Assembly (NCBI GenBank): GCA_031259645.1
Contig: JAIRLC010000175.1
Span: forward strand, 1-6,545
DNA from: Prevotellaceae bacterium
GTDB taxonomy: Bacteria; Bacteroidota; Bacteroidia; Bacteroidales; UBA932
Direction of reading: 5' to 3'
DNA: 6,545 nt
The notes below the pieces were generated by a model that saw only the letters and a list, made by a program, of their open reading frames with translations, did no database searches and had not been told where the DNA came from. Every line of letters starts with the position of its first letter. Positions within the stretch are counted from its first letter, which is position 1. Shown here one piece after another: positions 1 to 6,545 of this stretch. The position numbers were made by a program, and so were the translations under genes.

Positions 1-731
1 GTTTTGGCATTGAAAATGATGGCCGCTCCTTTACTGACGTCGCCGTCGCGGTCGAAATAAGTATGACAAATCCCTGCGCCGGTTTCGATGACAGGCACAC
101 GCGAATTTTCGCGCACATAATTTATCAGCGACGCGCTTCCCCGCGGTATAATCAAATCAACATAATCTGTTGCGCCGAGCAACCCGGCGGTTGCCAACCT
201 GTCGGAAGGAAGCAATGTTACGACGTCAGGATTAACCCCCATTTCTGCGAGCGTTGTACGAATTAGTTTCACAATTGCTTCGTTAGAAAAATGGGCGTCG
301 CTGCCGCCTTTCAATATCGTTGCGTTGTTACTTTTGAAACAAAGTCCGAACACATCGAAGCTGACATTCGGCCGGGCTTCGTATATCACGCCTATCACGC
401 CGAACGGCACTCTTATTTTTGTTATCTTCATGCCGTTAGGACGTATTGATTCGCTCAGTATTTCTCCGACCGGCGAACGTAGCGACGCAACATTGCGCAA
501 GTCCGCAGCAATGGCAAACATTCGTTCTTTTGTCAACATCAACCTGTCATACATCGGACTTGCGGCGTCCATGCGTTCCAAATCCATCCGATTAGCTTCC
601 AAAATCACGTGGTATTGCCGTTCGGTTTGGTCGGCGACTTTCAACAATACGCTATTAATTACAGCTTCGTCTAATGCGTGGAGTGCGTTGCCCGCAGCCT
701 TCGCGCTTTCAAAAATATCCCTTAATTCCAT
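1..731 (-). CDS. proA: Glutamate-5-semialdehyde dehydrogenase (gamma-glutamyl phosphate reductase), C-terminus cut by window edge
   Basis: Second step of proline synthesis in the cytoplasm: NADPH-dependent reduction of gamma-glutamyl phosphate to glutamate-5-semialdehyde. I translated the minus strand from the ATG at 731 and read 243 open codons to the window edge; the family is usually about 415-420 residues, so roughly 60% is present. Recognisable ProA blocks are [19 protein letters not shown] (residues 108-126), [16 protein letters not shown] (128-143), [12 protein letters not shown] (192-203) and [14 protein letters not shown] (214-227). The sequence ends at IIFNAK. In the family the catalytic cysteine follows this within about ten residues (NAKxQRPSxCN), so the active-site Cys lies just outside the window and cannot be checked. 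The start is 11 bp downstream of the proB stop, with no recognisable Shine-Dalgarno, and the gene is probably co-transcribed with proC and proB. Family assignment is secure; only intactness of the missing part is unknown. Confidence 0.95.
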   Translation of the reverse strand, partial: MELRDIFESAKAAGNALHALDEAVINSVLLKVADQTERQYHVILEANRMDLERMDAASPMYDRLMLTKERMFAIAADLRNVASLRSPVGEILSESIRPNGMKITKIRVPFGVIGVIYEARPNVSFDVFGLCFKSNNATILKGGSDAHFSNEAIVKLIRTTLAEMGVNPDVVTLLPSDRLATAGLLGATDYVDLIIPRGSASLINYVRENSRVPVIETGAGICHTYFDRDGDVSKGAAIIFNAK

Positions 732-742
732 GATTATTGTTT

Positions 743-1843
743 TTAATCAAGATACATGTAATCATAATGAATCAGGACTTTAGCGCCCTTTTCCCCTATC
801 GTTTGCCGCGCTTTTTCAGCCGACAGGCTCACGCGCCCAACCCCGATATTTTCGCCCGACGGAGCAACGATTTGCACTATATCGTCTTTTTCAAAATTCC
901 CTTCTATTACTTCGACGCCTACCGGCAATAAACTTGTCGCCTTTGGCTGCATCAGGGCTTCGTAAGCTCCTTGATTGATACATATTCTACCTTTGGCAAA
1001 ACCGTTGCTGTGCGCTATCCACTTCTTTATCCCCGAAACAGACCGCTGCGACGGCGTGAAACGCGTACAAACAACGCCGGACAAATGATTTAATACCAAA
1101 TCGGGAAGTATATTTTCGCGTTTGCCGTTGGCAATTATCACTTCAATTCCTTGAGCGGCCACTTTGCGTGCAATGCGGGTTTTGGTAATCATCCCTCCCC
1201 GTCCGAAATGCGATTTTCCGGCATATATATAATCCGAAATATTCGCGCTCTTTGATTTAATTTCACGTATCACTTCCACATTTTCGGCGTATGGGACGCC
1301 GTTGTAAACACCGTCGATATTGCTCAGGATAATAAGCGCATCGACATTCATCATGGCCGCCACCATTCCCGAAAGTTCATCGTTATCGGTAAACATCAAC
1401 TCGGTAACGGAAATAGTGTCGTTTTCGTTTACAACAGGTATAACCCTGCTATTCAGCATCACTGTCATACAGTTTTTTTGATTCAGATAGTGATTGCGGG
1501 TGGAAAGACTTTCTTTGGTGGTCAATACCTGTCCGCAGTCGATTTCCCAATTACGAAAAAGGTTATAGTATGTATTTATGAGCTTAGCCTGCCCGACGGC
1601 GGAGAAAAGTTGACGGGCAGATACGGGGTCAAGCTTTCGGAGCGCCGCCCGGACGCCGAGTTCTCCGCGCCCCGACGCTACCGCCCCCGATGAAACAAGA
1701 ATAATATCTATACCCGAACGAAACAGTGTTGCAATCTGGTCAACGAGCGAAGACATGCGTTGGGTATCAAGCGTACCGTCGGCGCAAGTCAGCACATTGC
1801 TGCCGATTTTCACTACTATTCTTTTGTATCTCCCCGTTTTCAT
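743..1843 (-). CDS. proB: Glutamate 5-kinase with C-terminal PUA domain
   Basis: First and committed step of proline synthesis: ATP-dependent phosphorylation of L-glutamate to gamma-glutamyl phosphate, which is passed to ProA. The 366-residue length is normal for the two-domain form. The amino-acid kinase domain covers roughly residues 6-255: [10 protein letters not shown] (9-18, phosphate-binding start), [13 protein letters not shown] (51-63), the substrate-binding block [10 protein letters not shown] (137-146) followed by [12 protein letters not shown] (151-162), and [14 protein letters not shown] (214-227), which matches the GxGGMxTK signature. Residues about 277-356 form a PUA domain ([34 protein letters not shown]). 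In enterobacterial ProB the kinase domain carries proline feedback inhibition; whether this copy is feedback-inhibited cannot be read from the sequence. The ATG start leaves 4 bp after the proC stop and places the first beta strand at the usual distance. Base composition is moderate and similar to proA and proC. Confidence 0.97.
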   Translation of the reverse strand: MKTGRYKRIVVKIGSNVLTCADGTLDTQRMSSLVDQIATLFRSGIDIILVSSGAVASGRGELGVRAALRKLDPVSARQLFSAVGQAKLINTYYNLFRNWEIDCGQVLTTKESLSTRNHYLNQKNCMTVMLNSRVIPVVNENDTISVTELMFTDNDELSGMVAAMMNVDALIILSNIDGVYNGVPYAENVEVIREIKSKSANISDYIYAGKSHFGRGGMITKTRIARKVAAQGIEVIIANGKRENILPDLVLNHLSGVVCTRFTPSQRSVSGIKKWIAHSNGFAKGRICINQGAYEALMQPKATSLLPVGVEVIEGNFEKDDIVQIVAPSGENIGVGRVSLSAEKARQTIGEKGAKVLIHYDYMYLD

Positions 1844-1847
1844 CGTT

Positions 1848-2639
1848 TTATTTTGTAGCCAGCAGGCCGTCTATAACCGCTTGGGAGAACCCTCCGTCTT
1901 CCATTTTTTCAAGTCCTTTCAACGTCACGCCTCCGGGGGTTGTCACTTTGTCGATTTCTGTTTGCGGATATGTGCTGTTGGCGTCGAGCAGGGCAAGAGC
2001 GCCATCGACGGTTTTCATAACTATCCTAAGCGATTTTTCTTTATCCAGCCCAAGCGCTTCCCCGCCTCGCATTGCCGCGTCGATATAACGCAATGCATAC
2101 GCAATTCCGGCGGAAGAGAGGGCTGTACATGCGGTCATTTCATGTTCTTCGACATAGAAAATCTCGCCGAGCGCCTCGAAAAGCGCATGCACTTGGTCGT
2201 CATGTCTGGCAGACGTGTTATGTTTCGCAATAAAACTGACGCTCTTACCCAACGAAATGGCGGTATTCGGTATGATGCGATAGACTTCCGCCGGTCCCCT
2301 GTCTGCCACCGATAAATATTGAGCAATCTGCGCAAAGGTAACGCCTGCCGCTATCGAAACAATCGCCTGCTCGTCACGATTAATAGCTCCGGAAATTTCG
2401 CCCATCACGCCTTCTACAAGCCACGGCTTGACGGCGACGATAATCAAATCGGCTTCCGCAACCGCAACGGCATTATTATTCACATGATTTACGACAATAC
2501 CTTTGCTGAGAAATCTTTCTTTGACGTTTGGATGAGGGTCGGATACCACAATATCAGCAGTCGTCAAAATTCCTTGTTTTAAAGTCCCCTCCACTATTGC
2601 GCCGCCTATATTCCCGGCGCCTATAACAGTAATTTTCAT
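1848..2639 (-). CDS. proC: Pyrroline-5-carboxylate reductase
   Basis: Last step of proline synthesis: NAD(P)H-dependent reduction of 1-pyrroline-5-carboxylate, which forms spontaneously from the ProA product, to L-proline. The protein is 263 residues, normal for the family (about 260-280). A Rossmann fold opens the protein (ITVIGAGNIGGAIVEG, residues 3-18), followed by the VAVKP strand-turn (68-72), IVSIAAGVT (93-101) and RIIPNTAISLG (121-131), the local form of the usual MPNTP block. The C-terminal helical dimerisation domain contains ALSSAGIAYALRYIDA (173-188) and the P5CR signature region TTPGGVTLKGLEKMEDGGF (233-251). The gene sits 18 bp after the tkt stop and 4 bp before proB, so one transcript with both is likely. 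No internal promoter matching TAnnTTTG was seen in the short gap in front of it. Confidence 0.96.
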   Translation of the reverse strand: MKITVIGAGNIGGAIVEGTLKQGILTTADIVVSDPHPNVKERFLSKGIVVNHVNNNAVAVAEADLIIVAVKPWLVEGVMGEISGAINRDEQAIVSIAAGVTFAQIAQYLSVADRGPAEVYRIIPNTAISLGKSVSFIAKHNTSARHDDQVHALFEALGEIFYVEEHEMTACTALSSAGIAYALRYIDAAMRGGEALGLDKEKSLRIVMKTVDGALALLDANSTYPQTEIDKVTTPGGVTLKGLEKMEDGGFSQAVIDGLLATK

Positions 2640-2657
2640 AATTTCCGGTCAGTCTGT

Positions 2658-4682
2658 TTATAAAAACGCCTTTACCTGTTGCGCCACATGTGCGCCGGTA
2701 AACCCGAGTTTTTCATCAAGCACCTTGTAGGGCGCCGAAAAACCAAACGATTCTAATCCCCACACCCGGCCATGGGCGCCGGTCAAGCCTTGCAGGGTGA
2801 CGGGCAGGCCGGCGGTCAAGCCGAATTTCTTCACGTTGCCGGGCAACACTTGCTCCTGATAGGCGTCCGGCTGTTGCCGGAACAGCCCTTCCGACGGCGC
2901 CGACACAATGCGAAGCTTTATGCCGCCGGCACGAAGCAGGGCGGCAGCTTCCACCAAAGTAGCGACCTCAGAGCCGGAAGCCAGCAAAATAACATCGGGG
3001 TGTGCGTCGCTGTCCACCACGTAGGCGCCCTTTCCGGCTTGCAACGCCTCGGCGTAACGGCTGGTTTTGGCCGGCAGGTCATTGACGGTTTGCCGCGACA
3101 GGATTAGCGCCGTAGGGGTTTTGGTGTTTTCCATAGCCATTTTCCATGCCACTGTTGTTTCGTGCACATCGGCGGGGCGCAACACCAGCATGGCATTATG
3201 CCCGCTGTGGTTCTTGAGTTGTTCGAGCAGGCGAATTTGCGCTTCCTGCTCCACCGGCTCGTGCGTGGGGCCGTCTTCTCCCACACGGAATGCATCGTGC
3301 GTCCAGATAAATTTAACGGGTTGCTCCATGAGCGCGGCCATGCGCACAGCCGGCTTCATGTAATCCGAAAACACAAAGAACGTGGCGCAGGCGGCCGTCA
3401 CGCCACCATGCAACGACATGCCGATGCAGAGGCACGCCATGGTGAGTTCCGCCACGCCTGCCTGCAGGAAAGCGCCGCTGAAATCGCCCTTTGCAAAGGC
3501 TTTGGTCTTTTTGAGAAATCCGTCCGTTTTGTCGGAGTTCGACAAGTCGGCCGACGATACGATGAGGTTTTCCACCTTTTCGGCCAACATGCCCAAAACA
3601 GTGGCAGAGGCGGCACGTGTGGCCTGTCCGGGTTTTTGCACCACACCGCTCCAGTCAATTTCGGGCAGCCGGCCGGAAAAGAACTGCTCGTACTTTGCGG
3701 CTAATGCCGGCTGCGCCTTTTCCCACGCCGCCTTCTCGGCTTGCCGTTCTGCCACGATTTTTTTCAGTTCCTCGTTGCGCTTGGCATACAATGCCGCCGT
3801 TTCGGGAAATACCTGAAACGGCTCAGCAGGATTGCCGCCGAGGTTTTGTACGGTACGTTCAAAGCTGGCGCCGGCTTCGCCAAGCGGCATGCCGTGCGTA
3901 GCACATTTGTTTTCGAAACTTTGCCCGTCGGCTGTTACAGCGCCTTTTCCCATCACGGTTTTCCCGATAATGAGCGTGGGACGTTGTGTTTCGGCCTTTG
4001 CCGCAGTGAGGGCTGTGCGAATTTCCGCCGCATCGTTGCCGTTGATGGTTAATACACGCCATCCCCAAGCTTCGTATTTTTTCGCTACATCTTCGCTGGT
4101 CACGGCTTTCACCTCCGTAGAAAGCTGGATGTCGTTGGCGTCATAAAACATGATGAGGTTGTCTAACCCCAAGTGTCCGGCAATGCGTCCTGCGCCCTGC
4201 GAGATTTCTTCCTGCACGCCGCCGTCGGAAATATAGGCATAGATGGTGTGGTTTATTACACGCCCAAAGCGGGCTTGGAGGAATTTGGCGGCAATGGCGG
4301 CGCCCACAGCGTAGGTGTGTCCCTGTCCCAACGGCCCGGAGGTGTTCTCAATGCCGCGCGGCACATCCACTTCGGGGTGGCCGGGCGTGGGGCTTTCCCA
4401 CTGGCGGAACTGTTTCAATTCGTCCATGCTAAACTTGCCCGACAGCGCCAGCACGCCATACAGCATGGGCGACATGTGACCGGGGTCTAAAAAGAAACGG
4501 TCACGGCCTTCCCAACGGGGATTTTCGGGGTCGTGCACTAAAAATTCAGAATACAACACGTTAATAAAATCGGCGCCACCCATAGCGCCACCCGGATGTC
4601 CCGATTTGGCTTTTTCGACCATGGCAGCCGAGAGAATACGGATGTTGTCGGCGGCGCGGGTCAGGGTTTTTAAATCGTTCAT
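2658..4682 (-). CDS. tkt: Transketolase
   Basis: Thiamine-diphosphate (ThDP) and Mg-dependent transfer of two-carbon ketol units between sugar phosphates in the non-oxidative pentose phosphate pathway. The 674-residue length is normal. The N-terminal PP domain (about 1-330) has SGHPGGAMGGADF (27-39, active-site His29), TPGHPE with His102, GPLGQGHTYAVGAA (116-129) and the ThDP/Mg motif as ISDGG...DAND (151-155, 181-184). The usual GDG is SDG here; I recall this form from Bacteroidales transketolases, so I do not read it as inactivation. His263 lies in ATHGMPLG. The Pyr domain (about 350-515) has the catalytic glutamate in GVAELTMACLCIGMSLHGG (Glu412) and GEDGPTHEPVEQ (468-479, Asp470 and His474). 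The C-terminal domain follows from about 545. All expected catalytic positions are present. The ATG at 4682 is the first residue of the normal N-terminus. The gene is more G+C rich than the pro genes it precedes: one 60-base line, 2761-2820, counts 44 G+C. Confidence 0.97.
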   Translation of the reverse strand: MNDLKTLTRAADNIRILSAAMVEKAKSGHPGGAMGGADFINVLYSEFLVHDPENPRWEGRDRFFLDPGHMSPMLYGVLALSGKFSMDELKQFRQWESPTPGHPEVDVPRGIENTSGPLGQGHTYAVGAAIAAKFLQARFGRVINHTIYAYISDGGVQEEISQGAGRIAGHLGLDNLIMFYDANDIQLSTEVKAVTSEDVAKKYEAWGWRVLTINGNDAAEIRTALTAAKAETQRPTLIIGKTVMGKGAVTADGQSFENKCATHGMPLGEAGASFERTVQNLGGNPAEPFQVFPETAALYAKRNEELKKIVAERQAEKAAWEKAQPALAAKYEQFFSGRLPEIDWSGVVQKPGQATRAASATVLGMLAEKVENLIVSSADLSNSDKTDGFLKKTKAFAKGDFSGAFLQAGVAELTMACLCIGMSLHGGVTAACATFFVFSDYMKPAVRMAALMEQPVKFIWTHDAFRVGEDGPTHEPVEQEAQIRLLEQLKNHSGHNAMLVLRPADVHETTVAWKMAMENTKTPTALILSRQTVNDLPAKTSRYAEALQAGKGAYVVDSDAHPDVILLASGSEVATLVEAAALLRAGGIKLRIVSAPSEGLFRQQPDAYQEQVLPGNVKKFGLTAGLPVTLQGLTGAHGRVWGLESFGFSAPYKVLDEKLGFTGAHVAQQVKAFL

Positions 4683-4709
4683 GAATTAAATGACTTAGGT
4701 TTATTTGGA

Positions 4710-4717
4710 CAAAGGTA
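4710..4717 (-). promoter_or_regulatory. Candidate -7 promoter element for the tkt-proCBA operon
   Basis: Read on the minus strand this is TACCTTTG, an exact match to the Bacteroidota sigma-ABfr -7 consensus TAnnTTTG. It lies 27 bp upstream of the tkt ATG, giving a short 5' leader. The expected -33 TTTG would lie near 4737-4741, where only a weak TATTC is seen, so support comes from the -7 box and its position. Confidence 0.5.
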
Positions 4718-4749
4718 CAAAATAATTTTCTACCTGAATATTGTTTTTG

Positions 4750-4757
4750 TATCTTTG
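4750..4757 (+). promoter_or_regulatory. Candidate -7 promoter element for the toxin-antitoxin unit
   Basis: TATCTTTG is an exact match to the Bacteroidota -7 consensus TAnnTTTG and lies 24 bp before the ATG of the small gene at 4782. A weak -33 candidate (TTTT, 4726-4729) sits 20 bp upstream of it, within the usual spacing. The element faces away from the tkt promoter candidate, and the two share the same upstream bases. Confidence 0.55.
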
Positions 4758-4781
4758 CGACATACTTAAAATAATCCGGTT

Positions 4782-5036
4782 ATGCCAAAGAAGCCGTACA
4801 AAAATAAAAACGATGAAACGATGGCTGCCAGCGAGCCTGCGGTAGCCTATCAGTCCACAAACGCACAAACGTTATCATCCGATAATTGGAACCCCAATGT
4901 TCCTTTCTATGGCACGCAGGAAGAATGGTGGGACCACTTTCACCGTATTGAAGAGGGACATTTTACATCTCTGGAAGAACACGAAAAAGAATTTGAGGCA
5001 TGGAAGAAGGAATACCTTGCAAGCCGATTGAAATAA
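4782..5036 (+). CDS. Small protein, candidate antitoxin of a RelE/ParE-type pair
   Basis: An 84-residue protein. I do not recognise a named family. The first 20 residues are basic and then low in structure (MPKKPYKNKNDETM), and residues 21-40 are rich in Ser, Asn and Gln. The C-terminal half is compact, acidic and aromatic: GTQEEWWDHFHRIEEGHF, then TSLEEHEKEFEAWKKEY, which looks like two amphipathic helices. Its last 37 bp overlap a downstream ORF coding for a RelE/ParE-superfamily toxin, and a good promoter lies 24 bp upstream. Gene order, size and overlap are those of a type II antitoxin, with the acidic C-terminal helix as the likely toxin-wrapping part. No ribbon-helix-helix, HTH or PHD motif is visible, so autoregulation through DNA binding is not supported by sequence. 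An alternative start is Met14 (4821). The antitoxin role is inferred from context. Confidence 0.65.
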   Translation: MPKKPYKNKNDETMAASEPAVAYQSTNAQTLSSDNWNPNVPFYGTQEEWWDHFHRIEEGHFTSLEEHEKEFEAWKKEYLASRLK

Positions 5037-5338
5037 GCGATACATTCTTCGCAAGTCGTACGCATATTTACGATTATACCCTTGATACGTTCGGTTATTT
5101 TCAGGCTGAGCATTATTTGCAACAAATCAAGCGGTCTTTAGCCACACTTCCCAATTTTTATTTGGCGTACCCCGAGTGCCGGCACCTTGCTACCAAAAGC
5201 CGCATGTACCGCAATATCATTCTTGACGCCCACCTGATTGTTTACCGGATTACGAACAAACGAATTGAAGTACTGGACATTATCCATTCTGCGTCGAGCA
5301 TCCGCAAGATTCGTGCCGTCCGTCGTATTCATCTATAA
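5000..5338 (+). CDS. RelE/ParE-superfamily toxin of a type II toxin-antitoxin pair
   Basis: A 112-residue protein with the RelE/ParE layout: a first beta strand (IEISDTFF, residues 10-17), a helical hairpin (IYDYTLDTFGYFQAEHYLQQ, 23-42, then IKRSLATLPNFYLAYPEC, 43-60) and a C-terminal beta sheet with MYRNIILDAHLIVYRI (69-84), RIEVLDIIH (88-96) and a basic tail (IRKIRAVRRIHL). The helical hairpin with FGxxxA followed by LATLP resembles the ParE branch, whose members act on DNA gyrase, more than the mRNA-cleaving RelE branch; the target cannot be settled by eye. The ATG at 5000 lies inside the upstream gene (37-bp overlap) and gives about nine residues before the first strand. No other ATG lies close; an ATT at 5027 would give the more usual short N-terminus. 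Translational coupling to the antitoxin is likely. The stop is followed by AT-rich DNA without a clear terminator hairpin. Confidence 0.85.
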   Translation: MEEGIPCKPIEISDTFFASRTHIYDYTLDTFGYFQAEHYLQQIKRSLATLPNFYLAYPECRHLATKSRMYRNIILDAHLIVYRITNKRIEVLDIIHSASSIRKIRAVRRIHL

Positions 5339-5394
5339 TTTGCATAAATCCGTAAAAAAGTCATGATAAATTCACATTTATTAAAATTTCTTCT

Positions 5395-5402
5395 TAACTT
5401 AG
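5395..5402 (+). promoter_or_regulatory. Weak candidate -7 promoter element before the repeat ORF
   Basis: TAACTTAG differs from the Bacteroidota -7 consensus TAnnTTTG at one position and lies 33 bp upstream of the ATG at 5436, in an AT-rich stretch. No convincing -33 TTTG lies at the expected distance. It is the best candidate in the 97-bp gap after the toxin gene (5339-5435), which otherwise shows only AT-rich sequence and a 5-bp inverted repeat GTTTT/AAAAC. Confidence 0.3.
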
Positions 5403-5435
5403 CGGCATCGTTTTGTAAAAACCTAACAGTGAGCT

Positions 5436-5909
<474 letters not shown>

Positions 5910-5922
5910 AAACTAAACAATT

Positions 5923-6545
5923 ATGAAATCAAAACATTTCTTCCCGACCAAAGACGACCTCTTTTTACAATGGGTTATCAGTTTTTTGGAAAACCTGCTG
6001 CAAATTATGACGCGTGTCAATTTCCCGCAGGACGAGTACCAGCGCTTACTGCAACTGCGCGACGCCTATTCCACCGCGCTGGCAGCGGCAAAGAACCCGG
6101 CGACCCGCACGAAAGCGGCCGTACAATTGAAAAACGACACGAAAAAGGAACTGGAAAATACCCTCCGGCAGGATATTAAAGAGTTCCTGATGTTCAACCG
6201 CAATGTAACGGACGAAGACCGCGACAACCTTGGGCTGCCTATCCATGACCCGAAGCCCACACCTGTGCCTGTGCCCCCCAAAGAGCCGGAGCTAACCTTC
6301 GCGACGCCCTCGCCGGCAGTGGTGGAAATACATATCCGCGACAAGGACGAAGTAGGAAAGGCGAAACCCTATGGCGTGCACGGTGCGGAAGTGAAATGGC
6401 TGCTCGCGGAGTCGCCCGATGCCCCGCCGCCGGTGGACTGGGATGAGTTACTCCACAGCTCGTTTGCCACGCGCTCGCCCCTGCGCCTGACCTTCAACGG
6501 GCACGACCGCGGAAAACGCCTCTACTTCGCCGCCCGCTGGGAAAA
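5923..6545 (+). CDS. Conserved Bacteroidota hypothetical protein, C-terminus cut by window edge
   Basis: The frame is open for 207 codons from the ATG at 5923 to the window end. I recognise it as a recurrent Bacteroidota family of unknown function but can give no accession. Residues about 10-110 look mostly helical: a hydrophobic stretch LFLQWVISFLENLLQIM (13-29), then FPQDEYQRLLQLRDAYSTAL (34-53), NPATRTKAAVQ (58-68), LRQDIKEFLMFN (81-92) and DRDNLGLPIHDP (99-110). A Pro-rich linker follows (KPTPVPVPPKEPE, 111-123). The C-terminal part (VEIHIRDKD, then KPYGVHGAEVKWLLAE, SSFATRSPLRLTF, RGKRLYFAARWE) has alternating beta strands like a fibronectin III or other Ig-type sandwich, still incomplete. 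No signal peptide is evident. The start follows an AT-rich gap of 13 bp, without a Shine-Dalgarno, after the repeat ORF. G+C is much higher than in the repeat segment before it (42 of 60 bases in 6421-6480). Function unknown. Confidence 0.8.
   Translation, partial: MKSKHFFPTKDDLFLQWVISFLENLLQIMTRVNFPQDEYQRLLQLRDAYSTALAAAKNPATRTKAAVQLKNDTKKELENTLRQDIKEFLMFNRNVTDEDRDNLGLPIHDPKPTPVPVPPKEPELTFATPSPAVVEIHIRDKDEVGKAKPYGVHGAEVKWLLAESPDAPPPVDWDELLHSSFATRSPLRLTFNGHDRGKRLYFAARWE

Noticed and set aside
151..155. Loss of the GDG motif in transketolase (residues 151-155 of the protein, ISDGG) as inactivation
   Set aside because: The coordinates given are protein residues. The Asp that binds the metal is kept, all other catalytic residues are present, and the SDG form is one I recall from Bacteroidales transketolases.
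325..783. Plus-strand ORF of 152 codons
   Set aside because: It lies opposite proA, whose translation matches the family strongly throughout; the plus-strand product is low-complexity Ser/Ile-rich with no family resemblance.
3162..3816. Two long plus-strand ORFs (3162-3704 and 3382-3816)
   Set aside because: They are antisense to the well-conserved Pyr and linker region of transketolase, and long antisense frames are expected in G+C-rich coding DNA.
5339..5435. A terminator after the toxin gene
   Set aside because: Only a 5-bp AT-only inverted repeat was found, too weak and without a T-run.

Overview
The window reads as chromosomal DNA of a member of the Bacteroidota, most likely Bacteroidales. 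The reasons are the transketolase variant, two promoter-like elements matching the Bacteroidota -7 consensus TAnnTTTG, the absence of clear Shine-Dalgarno sequences before the starts, and a conserved hypothetical family at the right end that I know from this phylum. No species can be named from the sequence alone.

Left part (1-4682, all minus strand): a tightly packed gene row in the transcribed order transketolase (tkt), proC, proB, proA, with gaps of 18, 4 and 11 bp. ProB (glutamate 5-kinase), ProA (glutamyl-phosphate reductase, cut by the window edge) and ProC (pyrroline-5-carboxylate reductase) are the complete glutamate-to-proline pathway. Transketolase heads the row and belongs to the non-oxidative pentose phosphate pathway. 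The tkt gene is visibly richer in G+C than the pro genes behind it.

Middle (4683-5338): a 99-bp divergent intergenic region carries back-to-back promoter candidates. To its right lies a two-gene toxin-antitoxin-like unit: a small acidic/aromatic protein (candidate antitoxin) overlapped by a RelE/ParE-superfamily toxin.

Right part (5339-6545): an unusual repeat-dominated segment. A 157-codon ORF contains 32 uninterrupted CA units (Thr-His repeats) and then nine copies of a 21-bp tandem repeat encoding a heptad E-T-P-Q-x-x-x. Gain or loss of one CA unit in either direction brings a stop codon just after the tract, so the ORF has the layout of a phase-variable switch. Thirteen bp after its stop begins a conserved hypothetical protein that runs off the window. 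It has an N-terminal helical part, a Pro-rich linker and a C-terminal part that looks like a beta-sandwich. The repeat leader plus this gene is the part most worth further attention.
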